A stretch of DNA of 64,000 nt. It comes from Oscillospiraceae bacterium. Its GTDB lineage: Bacteria; Bacillota; Clostridia; Oscillospirales; Ruminococcaceae. The notes below the pieces were generated by a model. That model did no database searches. It saw only the letters and a program-made list of their open reading frames with translations, and was not told the DNA's origin. Below, one piece after another: positions 38,925 to 47,775 of this stretch. The position numbers and the translations under genes are program-made. The stretch lies in the NCBI GenBank assembly GCA_029006135.1, contig JAQXGE010000033.1:22435-86434 (forward strand). The letters run 5' to 3'. Numbering within the stretch: the stretch's first letter is position 1; the number at the start of each line of letters is the position of its first letter.

Positions 38925-39775
38925 TGAAAAAGCATAGAAGACAAAACCGTCATCTTCTCCAGCGCACTTACCTTGTGCTGATTTTCGGGTTCATGTACCT
39001 GCCCATTGCGGTTCTCATTGCGTACAGCTTTAATGAAAATAAGAGCCGCGCGGTCTTTACCGGCTTTTCGCTCAAATGGTACGAGAGCCTTTTCCACAAT
39101 GAGATGATCCTCACGGCGCTCTGGAACTCCCTTGTTCTTGCGCTGGTCTCCTCCATTGTGGCGACCGTGATTGGCACGCTTGCCACAATCGGCATTAACT
39201 CGATGAGCCGCAAAGCGCAGCTTCTAATCAACAATATCAGCTATGTCCCGGTGGTCAACCCTGAAATCATCACCGGTGTCTCCCTGATGCTGCTCTTTGT
39301 CCTTGCGCAGAAAGCAGGCATTGGCGGGGAGGAAGGCGTCTTTGGATGGATTACGCTGATGATTGCACATATCACGTTCAACGTACCTTATGTAATCTTT
39401 AACGTCAGCCCCAAACTTCGCCAGCTGGATTCAAGCCTTTATAACGCCGCATTGGATTTGGGCTGCACACCGCGGCAGGCCTTCTTCAAGGTGATTCTGC
39501 CCCAGCTCAGCCCGGCTATCCTCTCGGCGTTTCTCATCTGCCTGACCTACTCCATTGATGACTTCATGATTTCCTACTTCAACTGCGGTACCATGCAGAC
39601 GCTGCCCATTGCCATCTATTCGATGACCCGCAAGAAGGTCAGCCCCGAAATCAATGCGCTGTCCACAATCATGTTCATTGTGATTCTGGCCATTATCCTG
39701 ATTTCTAATGCACTTGACTCCCGCAGCTACAAGCGCAATCAGGCCGCCATCCGCCGTGATACGGCCGGTGTGTGA
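38924..39775 (+). CDS. potC: spermidine/putrescine ABC transporter permease
   Basis: PotC-like permease, NAALDLGCTPRQAFFKVILPQLSPAI. Confidence 0.94.
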   Translation: MKKHRRQNRHLLQRTYLVLIFGFMYLPIAVLIAYSFNENKSRAVFTGFSLKWYESLFHNEMILTALWNSLVLALVSSIVATVIGTLATIGINSMSRKAQLLINNISYVPVVNPEIITGVSLMLLFVLAQKAGIGGEEGVFGWITLMIAHITFNVPYVIFNVSPKLRQLDSSLYNAALDLGCTPRQAFFKVILPQLSPAILSAFLICLTYSIDDFMISYFNCGTMQTLPIAIYSMTRKKVSPEINALSTIMFIVILAIILISNALDSRSYKRNQAAIRRDTAGV

Positions 39776-39790
39776 AGGGGGGGCAAAGAC

Positions 39791-41044
39791 ATGAAGAAAA
39801 TGAATGTTCGCACGTTTGCATCGCTCTGCCTTGGCGCCGTTTTGGCGGCAGGATGCGTGCTGCCCGCTGCGGCCCAGCCCGCGGACCCCATTGAGGTCAC
39901 CGAGGATATCACGGTTTCCGGTGACTATGACTGGACCCGCTTTGCCGATGACCACCTGACGATCAACGTTTACAACTGGGGTCTTTATATCTCGGACGGC
40001 TCCGATGAGAGTGTGGATGTTGTCTCGGCGTTTGAAAAATTGACCGGCATCAAGGTAAATTACACGACGTTTGACTCAAACGAAAGCCTGTACGCCAAGA
40101 TGAAATCCGGCGGCGCAAGTTACGATGTCATTTTCCCGTCCGATTATATGGTGGGCAAGATGATCAAAGAAGGGATGCTGGCCGAACTCGACTACGCCAA
40201 TATTCCCAACGCCGCCAACATCGGTGAGGAGTATCTGGGCTGGAGCTTTGACCCCGACAACGCTTACAGTGTTCCCTATACCTGGGGTACCACCGGCATT
40301 GTCTACAACACCACCATGGTGGAGGAACCGCCCACAAGCTGGGAGGATCTCTGGGATGTTGCCTACACCGGCAATGTGCTGATGTTCAATAACTCCCGTG
40401 ACGCCTACGCCATTGCGGCCAAAAAGCTGGGAATGTCGCTTAACCCTGCCAGCGTGGACGAAGTGGATTTGGTGATGAAGGAGCTTCAGTCACAGAAATC
40501 CGTGGTCCAAGCCTATGTCATGGACGAAATCTTTGACAAGATGGAGGGCGGCGAGGCCGCCATGGCTCCCTACTATGCCGGCGACGCGCTGACCATGATT
40601 GAGGACAACCCCGACCTTGCGTTTGTTCACCCCGAGGAGGGCGTCAACTTCTTTGTGGACAGTATGTGCATCCCGGCAACAAGCCGCAACAAGGAAGCCG
40701 CGGAAATGTTCATCAACTATCTGTGTGAGCCGTCGGTGGGCTACCAGAACTGCGATTTCATCGGCTACTCCACGCCGATTACCGAAGTGTGGGAAATGCT
40801 CGATGATGACCTCAAGTATAACCCCATCGCCTACCCGGACGAGTCCGTGATGGATAAGGCGGAAGTCTTTGTGACGCTGCCCGATGATGTCAACGCCGAG
40901 ATGGACGCCAAATGGAGTGAGATGAAGAGTTACGATGAATCTGGCAGCGGCTGGCTGGTTGTGGCCTTTATTGCCGGCGCTCTTATGATTTCAATCTTTA
41001 ACATCTGGCGCAAAATGCGTAAAAAGGTTCGGGACGATTATTAA
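39791..41044 (+). CDS. potD: spermidine/putrescine-binding protein with additional C-terminal TM segment
   Basis: LTINVYNWGLYISDG, YDVIFPSDYMVGKM, C-terminal WLVVAFIAGALMISIFNIWRKMRKK. Confidence 0.93.
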   Translation: MKKMNVRTFASLCLGAVLAAGCVLPAAAQPADPIEVTEDITVSGDYDWTRFADDHLTINVYNWGLYISDGSDESVDVVSAFEKLTGIKVNYTTFDSNESLYAKMKSGGASYDVIFPSDYMVGKMIKEGMLAELDYANIPNAANIGEEYLGWSFDPDNAYSVPYTWGTTGIVYNTTMVEEPPTSWEDLWDVAYTGNVLMFNNSRDAYAIAAKKLGMSLNPASVDEVDLVMKELQSQKSVVQAYVMDEIFDKMEGGEAAMAPYYAGDALTMIEDNPDLAFVHPEEGVNFFVDSMCIPATSRNKEAAEMFINYLCEPSVGYQNCDFIGYSTPITEVWEMLDDDLKYNPIAYPDESVMDKAEVFVTLPDDVNAEMDAKWSEMKSYDESGSGWLVVAFIAGALMISIFNIWRKMRKKVRDDY

Positions 41045-41186
41045 ATAACGTCCACAACACCGGATCGCCTCTTGGAGAGCGGTCCGGTGTTGTGTTATAA
41101 TATAAAATACCCTGCGCCGCTGGGCTTTGGAACCGCAAGGCAGGAGCGGGTGCAGCTTTCCAGACAGGATAAGGAGTATCAGATAT

Positions 41187-41918
41187 ATGCCTTTTACACA
41201 GGATTATAAGATTTATCGTTATGACGGGGATTTCCGCGGCATCCTCAAACCGGGTGCACTTCTTCGCTATAGCCAGCAGATTGCGGGGGAACACGCGGCG
41301 GCAATCGGCATCACCGATGAACTGTACGCCCGCACCCATACCGCCTATGTGCTTGCCAAACTGGCACTGCACTTTGACCGCGCGCCCCATGTGGATGAAA
41401 CGCTCACCGTGGCAACCGAGCCGGAAAAACTCAAGCGCGCCGTCAACCGCCGCGTGAACACATTCTATGACGAGCAGGGCCGGGAAGTGGCCTGTGTGGA
41501 CAGCCGCTGGGTGCTGATTGACACCGAGCGACGCATCATTCTGCGCCGCCACCCGGAGGAATTCCCCACTTCCTGCTGGGCGGAGAACGTGGAACGCGAA
41601 CTGCCCATGAAAATGACAAAGGTGCCCAAAGACCAGTGTGAACTTCTCGGGTGCCACCGTGCCGATTACAGCCGCTGTGATATGAACGGCCATCTCAATA
41701 ATACAATCTATGCGGACCTGATTTGCGATGCACTGCCCGGTGAGGTCTGGCAGACGATGACGGTTCAGGATATGGTGATAACCTACCACAAGGAAGTTCC
41801 GATGGGGGAGAGCCTGCGCCTGTGCCGCGCCCGCCTCGATGAAAACCGCTGGTTCTTCTCCGGCTGGAACGGGGAAACCTGCAATTTTGAGGCGGAAATC
41901 ACGCTAGCCCCGCTGTAA
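41187..41918 (+). CDS. acyl-ACP thioesterase family protein
   Basis: Hot-dog thioesterase sequence; YSRCDMNGHLNNTIYADLICDAL active-site region. Confidence 0.85.
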   Translation: MPFTQDYKIYRYDGDFRGILKPGALLRYSQQIAGEHAAAIGITDELYARTHTAYVLAKLALHFDRAPHVDETLTVATEPEKLKRAVNRRVNTFYDEQGREVACVDSRWVLIDTERRIILRRHPEEFPTSCWAENVERELPMKMTKVPKDQCELLGCHRADYSRCDMNGHLNNTIYADLICDALPGEVWQTMTVQDMVITYHKEVPMGESLRLCRARLDENRWFFSGWNGETCNFEAEITLAPL

Positions 41919-41973
41919 GAGGAAAAGGTTACAAAAGACTTCTAAATTATTACAACTTTTTTACAAAATACCA

Positions 41974-42002
41974 TTGACAAATGGTTTCAAAAAGGTTACA
42001 AT
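41974..42002 (+). promoter_or_regulatory. sigma-A promoter with no ORF directly downstream
   Basis: TTGACA 41974-41979, N17, TACAAT 41997-42002. Confidence 0.8.
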
Positions 42003-42008
42003 TTAGTT

Positions 42009-42098
42009 GCAAGCAAAAGATAAACAAAAATCTTTTTCATGTGTTCTTCTCCTCCTTTCTTAAAATCCCCGCCTATCCCTCAGGCGGGGATTTTTTTT
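42009..42098 (+). ncRNA. candidate ~90-nt sRNA with anti-Shine-Dalgarno CU tract
   Basis: Promoter at 41974-42002, unstructured TTCTTCTCCTCCTTTCTT, then Rho-independent terminator AATCCCCGCCT-ATCCCTC-AGGCGGGGATTTTTTTT. Confidence 0.6.
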
Positions 42099-42172
42099 GC
42101 TTGTGCACAGCAATTTCTCCCCATTCTTATTCAGGTATCAGAAATCCGTACAGGTAAAACGGAATAGAGTAT

Positions 42173-42203
42173 AAAAGAACGCCGGCAGGTCCGGCGTTCT
42201 TTT
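42173..42203. terminator. second strong terminator upstream of the pilus locus
   Basis: AAAAGAACGCCGG-CAGGT-CCGGCGTTCTTTTTTT. Confidence 0.85.
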
Positions 42204-42296
42204 TTTCTTACTGGCGGCGCTTGCCACCCTTCGACGAAATCTATCGGACGGGCAGTGTATGATAGTTCCCAGAAACCAAGAAAAGGGGAGTGTGCC

Positions 42297-45200
42297 ATGC
42301 GTTACCGAAACAAACGATTTCTGGCGTCCCTGGCCGCGGCGGGGCTGATGCTCTGCTGGGCCGGGAATACCGCCCTGACTGCACTGGCGGAGGATGCCCC
42401 CGGTGTGTTAGCGGCCGCATCTCAGACAGAAGAACAGTTTCAGGATTCCAATCAGGAGCAGTCAGCGGATGCGGACAGCACGCCTGAAGCCGAATCTGTG
42501 CAGGTGACAGCTGTTCCGGAAATTCCGGAGGAATCTTTGCCGTCAGAGCCTGTGGATGAAAGTGCAGAGTCTTCACCGCAGATAACGCCGGAACAGACAT
42601 CCGAAGAAGATTCTCAAACACCTGAGGAACAAAATTTGCCTGAAGCCACAGAAGCACCGCAGCCTGCCGCGGAGGAACCGCAGGCGGAGCCGAGCGAGGA
42701 ACAGGAAGAAAGCAGTCCTGACGCGATTCCTGCGCAGATTGCTGAGAACGAACCCGAGCCTGAACCGAACACAGACTCTGCCCCGGCGCAGGAAGCTGTC
42801 ACAGAATCCGAAAATGTGGAACAGCCTGCGGGTTCTGCGGCCGTGGCAAGAATTATCCGGCCGCAGGAAAGTTATGTCCATACATATCGTTTCCTGGATC
42901 CTGATGGGCAGGCGTATGACACGATTCCCGACCAGCTGCTTTCTCCCGGGGAGACCCTCACGGAACCGGGTGTTCCACTGCGCAAGGGAGCCGCTTTTGA
43001 GGGGTGGTATACTGCTCCGCAGGAAGGAGAGCAGTTTACCGGATTTGGCACGCCTGAGCCGGAACTGACACAGAATGAGGAAACCATCCTGTATGCGCGC
43101 TTCCGGACGCAATTTTATGTCTTTTATCACGCGGCAAGCGAGCAGGGAAGTGCCGTGGTGAGCACGCAAACCTACTCAAACGGCGCGGCCGTTGACCCGT
43201 CCAATGTGCCCTTTGCACAGCCCGGGCCGGATATGGCGCTGGTAGGATGGACCGATACCCCCGGCGGCACCACCGCACAAAGCGGCTGGACGATTGAAGG
43301 GGCGGACCTTGACCTTTACCCCGTGATAAAGGCGGCTGCCTGGATCACATACGATTCCTGTGGGGGCACTGCCGTGGAGCCCGCCTACGTTCTGTCGGGC
43401 GGAAAGACTGTGCGCCCGGCTGACCCGGTACGTCCCGGCTATGCTTTTACGGGATGGTATACAGACAGCGAAACCGAACAGGCGTTTACGTTCGGGGATA
43501 CCCTGTCGGCAAGTCTGACCCTTTATGCGGGCTGGGAAGCCCAAACGGTTGGGTACAGGGTTCTTTACTGGCAGCAAAATCCTGATGATGACGGCTATTC
43601 GCTGGCACAAACCGTGGACTCCTCGGCGCTTACCGGCACTGTCACTGAGGCCACAGCCGAGCAGGACCGCTATGATAATTTCCACCCGGTCAGTGCGCCG
43701 GTGGAGCAGCAGACCGTGGCGGGGGACGGTTCAACGGTCGTGAATGTCTTTTATGACCGGGATATCGAGACAATCCGCTTTTACCGTATCAGATGGAACG
43801 GGCTGAGCCGGGAATGGAAGGAAATTGAGGAATTGACGATTACGGCGCGCTACGGTCAGGACGTCAGCGCGCTTTGGCCCAGCCAGCGCACGGATCTGAG
43901 CAATGTTTACCCCTCCCTTTGGCGGGTGGAACCCTACGGGAATACCTACCAGTCCAACATCAGCGCCATGCCGGCGGGCGGTGCCAGCTTCTACCAGACC
44001 GATACGGACGGTGCCTATACCCTGCGCTGTGAATACTGGCTCGAAGGCCTTGACAGCGAATATGCCCTTGACCATGTGGATAACTTTAACTCCGACAATT
44101 CGGACTGGAAACTGACTAAGGAGGACCTCTACGACATTAAGGGCTTCGCCCACAATACGCAGATGGGGAATCAGGTTGACAGCAAAGCACAATACATTTT
44201 TGAAGCCCCGAACGCGCAGTGCCTGGGATGGAAAATCTATTACACCCGCAACACCTATCAAATTACATTCTTTGACGGCGGTGTACAGGACTGCGTGAAA
44301 GATTTTCTCTATCAGGCGGATATTTCCGGCGCCGGATATACCCCTGCGCCGCCAGAGGGAAAGGAAGATTACACCTTTGCAGGCTGGTATCTTAATGACG
44401 AACTGGCAGGCGAGGCATATGACTTCAATGACAAAACGATGCCGGCGGGCAATTTTGCACTCTATGCCAAGTGGGTGCCGCCGGTGTATACACTCCATTT
44501 TGATTTGGGCGGAGCCTCCCTCGATGAGCAGGATGACCCTGCGGCCTATGCGGATCAGATTGTGACCAAGGATGAAGCCGCTCAGCAGCCCGGCGACCCG
44601 AGCCGTGAAGGCTGGAATTTTTCGGGCTGGATCCGACAGGACAATGGCGAACCGTACAATTTCTCAACACGCCTCTCTTCTGATCTGACTGTCTGTGCCG
44701 TTTGGACCAGTCTGAACAGTCATACCCTTACCTATGACCGCGGAGACGGGAAAAATATCCTTGTGACGGATCCAAAGACCTATGCGGCGGGATCCGGCGT
44801 CCGGCTCAGTGACCCGCCGCAGGAGTGGGTCGAGTGGGCGCAGCAAGAAGATGCGGGCTTTTTGGGCTGGGCGCTTTTCGACGAGTCCGGAAACGAAACT
44901 GCACGCTGGCTTCCCGGCGAGGAAATGACAATGCCGGACAGGGATGTGACCCTCTGCGCAGTGTGGAGCAAAGGACGTTCCACAACGCTGACGTATGACT
45001 GGAATGACGGCAGCGGCAAGCGTGTCACCGTAAAAATCCCGCAGCCCAACGCACCTTACTGCATTGAGCAGGAGAACCCCACGCGTGACGGGTATTATTT
45101 CCTGGGGTGGGGAATCGAACAGGAGGCAGACGAAGCCGACCTCCTGCATTGCGGCGATACCATCCGCGTGGATACACTCGAGGAGCAGGAGAATGTGCTC

Positions 45201-45326
45201 TATGCGCAGTGGGTAAAACTGCCGGTCCCGCCTACCGGAGTTCACAGCAGCGCGGTGAAAGGCATTTTGCCGCTTCTGATTGGCGCAGCTTTTGCGCTTT
45301 TGAGGAGGAAAAAACGTGAAATTTGA
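42297..45326 (+). CDS. large cell-surface protein with InlB-type B-repeats and C-terminal sorting signal; predicted pilus tip/ancillary protein
   Basis: Signal peptide, E/P/Q-rich disordered region, repeated YxxxFxxGG...FxGWY...LYAxW modules, C-terminal PVPPTG + hydrophobic helix + RRKKRE. Confidence 0.85.
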   Translation: MRYRNKRFLASLAAAGLMLCWAGNTALTALAEDAPGVLAAASQTEEQFQDSNQEQSADADSTPEAESVQVTAVPEIPEESLPSEPVDESAESSPQITPEQTSEEDSQTPEEQNLPEATEAPQPAAEEPQAEPSEEQEESSPDAIPAQIAENEPEPEPNTDSAPAQEAVTESENVEQPAGSAAVARIIRPQESYVHTYRFLDPDGQAYDTIPDQLLSPGETLTEPGVPLRKGAAFEGWYTAPQEGEQFTGFGTPEPELTQNEETILYARFRTQFYVFYHAASEQGSAVVSTQTYSNGAAVDPSNVPFAQPGPDMALVGWTDTPGGTTAQSGWTIEGADLDLYPVIKAAAWITYDSCGGTAVEPAYVLSGGKTVRPADPVRPGYAFTGWYTDSETEQAFTFGDTLSASLTLYAGWEAQTVGYRVLYWQQNPDDDGYSLAQTVDSSALTGTVTEATAEQDRYDNFHPVSAPVEQQTVAGDGSTVVNVFYDRDIETIRFYRIRWNGLSREWKEIEELTITARYGQDVSALWPSQRTDLSNVYPSLWRVEPYGNTYQSNISAMPAGGASFYQTDTDGAYTLRCEYWLEGLDSEYALDHVDNFNSDNSDWKLTKEDLYDIKGFAHNTQMGNQVDSKAQYIFEAPNAQCLGWKIYYTRNTYQITFFDGGVQDCVKDFLYQADISGAGYTPAPPEGKEDYTFAGWYLNDELAGEAYDFNDKTMPAGNFALYAKWVPPVYTLHFDLGGASLDEQDDPAAYADQIVTKDEAAQQPGDPSREGWNFSGWIRQDNGEPYNFSTRLSSDLTVCAVWTSLNSHTLTYDRGDGKNILVTDPKTYAAGSGVRLSDPPQEWVEWAQQEDAGFLGWALFDESGNETARWLPGEEMTMPDRDVTLCAVWSKGRSTTLTYDWNDGSGKRVTVKIPQPNAPYCIEQENPTRDGYYFLGWGIEQEADEADLLHCGDTIRVDTLEEQENVLYAQWVKLPVPPTGVHSSAVKGILPLLIGAAFALLRRKKREI

Positions 45327-45849
45327 ATCCACGGCCCCGCGGGAACAGGAGCGCACGTTACGGCTGCAGCGTGAAATGGTGCGGCTGCTTGGCCGATTCG
45401 CCGTGCTGGCCGTGCTGCTCTGGCTGGTGTTTGGCGTTCTATTCGGACTTTGTGCCATGCCGGATGACCAGATGGCCCCGCGTCTCTATGCGGGCGACCT
45501 GATTCTTTATTACCGTCAGGCACACACTTTCCACGACAGGGATGTCATAGTGGCCCGCGTGGAAGGGCAGACGGTTGTGGGCCGCGTTGCTGCCCGCGGG
45601 GGAGATACGGTGGAAATTTCGGACGGTATGCTCCATGTCAATGGCAGCACTGTGATGGAAAATGAAATCTATTACACCACCGATGCCTATGAAGGCGGAG
45701 CAACCTACCCGCTCACACTGAAGGAGAACGAACTATTCCTGCTCTGTGACCATCGGGAAGGAGCAACGGACAGCCGCTGGTTTGGCCCCGTTGCCGCCGA
45801 TTCCGTCAAAGGCAAGGTTATTACTGTTTTGCGCCGTTCACGTCTGTGA
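45316..45849 (+). CDS. signal peptidase I-like protein, apparently catalytically inactive (SipA-like pilus chaperone)
   Basis: S26 fold boxes retained (MAPRLYAGD, GRVAARGGDTVEI, TDSRWFGPV) but the Ser and Lys positions are substituted. Confidence 0.82.
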   Translation: MKFESTAPREQERTLRLQREMVRLLGRFAVLAVLLWLVFGVLFGLCAMPDDQMAPRLYAGDLILYYRQAHTFHDRDVIVARVEGQTVVGRVAARGGDTVEISDGMLHVNGSTVMENEIYYTTDAYEGGATYPLTLKENELFLLCDHREGATDSRWFGPVAADSVKGKVITVLRRSRL

Positions 45850-45907
45850 CTTAGGAATTCCCGGGCACAGACTCGAACAAATATATTTTCTCAAGGAGGA
45901 ACAACCT

Positions 45908-46954
45908 ATGAATCGAACCTTATCCAAGGGCGCCCGTCTGGGTACAGCCATCTTCACCGCTGCACTCGCGGCCGGTATGCTCACTGCAGTCGCTGCAGAG
46001 GAAACCGGAGCGGACGGCACGGGCGGAATCGGAAGTCAGAGCAGTATGACAAAAAGTGTTCTCAAGGACGAAAATACCTATGCCCCCAATACGACCCTCA
46101 ATTTTACACTTACCCCGGGTACAGGCAAGCCCGCTTCGGGCGGTCAGCCGGCAATCTATGACGGCATTCCGGGCGGCGTCACACTGGACAGCGGCGACTT
46201 TGTTTTTGCGCCGCAGGACAGCGACATCGGCAAGGCCAAAGTCAGTTCCAGCAATGGCATCACGGTTCATCTGGAAAAGTTTTCCAAGCCCGGCATCTAC
46301 CGCTACTCTGTACAGGAGACGATCCCCGGTACGCCGTATGACGGTCTGAGCTACAACACGGAACCCAAAACGCTTGATGTGTATATTTCCGCTGACCGGG
46401 AAGGATGCCTGAACTATACCCTGATTTGGACCGATGCCGATGGATGCAAGGGAACCGGTGAGTTTGAAAATACATACGAAACCGGATGCTTCACGGTTGA
46501 AAAAACCGTCACCGGCAACCAGGGCGACCGCAATAAGACGTTCAGCTTCACGCTGAAAGTGGACGGAGCCGAGGGCGAGCAGTATAAGGTTCTGCTGCCC
46601 GGCGGCGGCACCGGGACCATGGTCAGCGGCGAGGAATTTACCGTTACGCTCAAAGACAGCCAGACTGTGAAGGTCTACGGCCTGTCCGCGAACGATGTCT
46701 ATACCGTCACCGAGGATGATTATTCATCGGATGGCTATTCCACGACCGTCTCGGTTAATGGCGGCGAGGCAGAAGAGACCAGAACCACGACGGGTAAAGT
46801 TCCTAAGGGCGGCGAGAGCTGCATTGACTTCACCAACTGCAAGGAAGTCACTCCGCCTACCGGTCTTTTGATGGATACCGCACCTTACGCCGCAATGATC
46901 GTTCTTGCCGGGCTGTTCGCCATCTTCCTGCGCCGTCGCCGCCGTGAAGAGTAA
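45908..46954 (+). CDS. major pilin (FctA/Spy0128-like isopeptide domains)
   Basis: Signal peptide; two pilin domains with FENTYE and DFTNCKE C-terminal motifs and VEKTVTGNQGDRNKTFSFTLKV; sorting signal TPPTG-TM-RRRRREE. Confidence 0.88.
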   Translation: MNRTLSKGARLGTAIFTAALAAGMLTAVAAEETGADGTGGIGSQSSMTKSVLKDENTYAPNTTLNFTLTPGTGKPASGGQPAIYDGIPGGVTLDSGDFVFAPQDSDIGKAKVSSSNGITVHLEKFSKPGIYRYSVQETIPGTPYDGLSYNTEPKTLDVYISADREGCLNYTLIWTDADGCKGTGEFENTYETGCFTVEKTVTGNQGDRNKTFSFTLKVDGAEGEQYKVLLPGGGTGTMVSGEEFTVTLKDSQTVKVYGLSANDVYTVTEDDYSSDGYSTTVSVNGGEAEETRTTTGKVPKGGESCIDFTNCKEVTPPTGLLMDTAPYAAMIVLAGLFAIFLRRRRREE

Positions 46955-46965
46955 GGAGCCGCGTT

Positions 46966-47730
46966 TTGCAAAAACGGAATTTTATTCTTGGCGGGGCAGT
47001 GCGGATTGGAAATGCTCTGCTGGATTTGACGGCCACCGTCATGATGCTGATTCTTCTTTTCTATGGTGCGTACTGCCTGTGGGATAATTACAACATCAAC
47101 CGCGCTGCCTTTGCCGCTGACGGCTTGATGCGGTATAAGCCGGCCGTTCAGGAGGACGGGAGCGCGCCGACGATGGAAGAACTCAGAACACTGAATGATG
47201 ATGTCTGTGCATGGATTACGGTGGACAACACGAATATTGATTACCCCGTGGTTCAGGGAACGGACAATATGCAGTATGTCAACACCAGCGTGCTGGGGGA
47301 ATTTTCCCTCTCGGGCGCAATCTTTTTGGACAGCCGCTGCGCAGCTGACGGAAGCGGAGATTATCTGCTGCTCTATGGACACCACATGGACAGCGGCGCG
47401 ATGTTCGGTGATATCGTCAAATTTCTTGAGCAGGAATATTTTGATGAGCATCCCAGCGGTACCCTGACGCTCTGCGATGGGACTGTGTACGGGATAACCT
47501 TTTTTGCCTGCTGTGCGGTGGATGCCGCAGACCCGGTGTTGTACAGGCCAGACAGCGGTGCCGGACTTGAACGGCTGATGGCACGGATTGCTCAAACAGC
47601 GGTGTGTCAGCGTGAAATAACCGGGACCCCGGAGCGGGTGATCGGCCTTTCCACCTGCCTTGAGGCGGAAACGAACGGCCGCGCGGTGCTTTTTGGGTGC
47701 TTGGAGCCTTTGACCGGCTCGGATACCTGA
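46966..47730 (+). CDS. class B sortase, pilus-dedicated
   Basis: DYLLLYGHHMDSGAMFGDI His motif, IGLSTCLE Cys motif, NGRAVLFG Arg; embedded between pilin genes. Confidence 0.88.
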   Translation: MQKRNFILGGAVRIGNALLDLTATVMMLILLFYGAYCLWDNYNINRAAFAADGLMRYKPAVQEDGSAPTMEELRTLNDDVCAWITVDNTNIDYPVVQGTDNMQYVNTSVLGEFSLSGAIFLDSRCAADGSGDYLLLYGHHMDSGAMFGDIVKFLEQEYFDEHPSGTLTLCDGTVYGITFFACCAVDAADPVLYRPDSGAGLERLMARIAQTAVCQREITGTPERVIGLSTCLEAETNGRAVLFGCLEPLTGSDT

Positions 47731-47775
47731 CCCACAAAACAGCCAAAGAAATCCACAAGAAAGGAGGAATTTGCT

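Noticed and set aside
43200-45200. Possible frameshifted or recombined repeats within the large surface protein
   Set aside because: The B-repeat modules are divergent and the reading frame is continuous; no near-identical DNA repeats seen.
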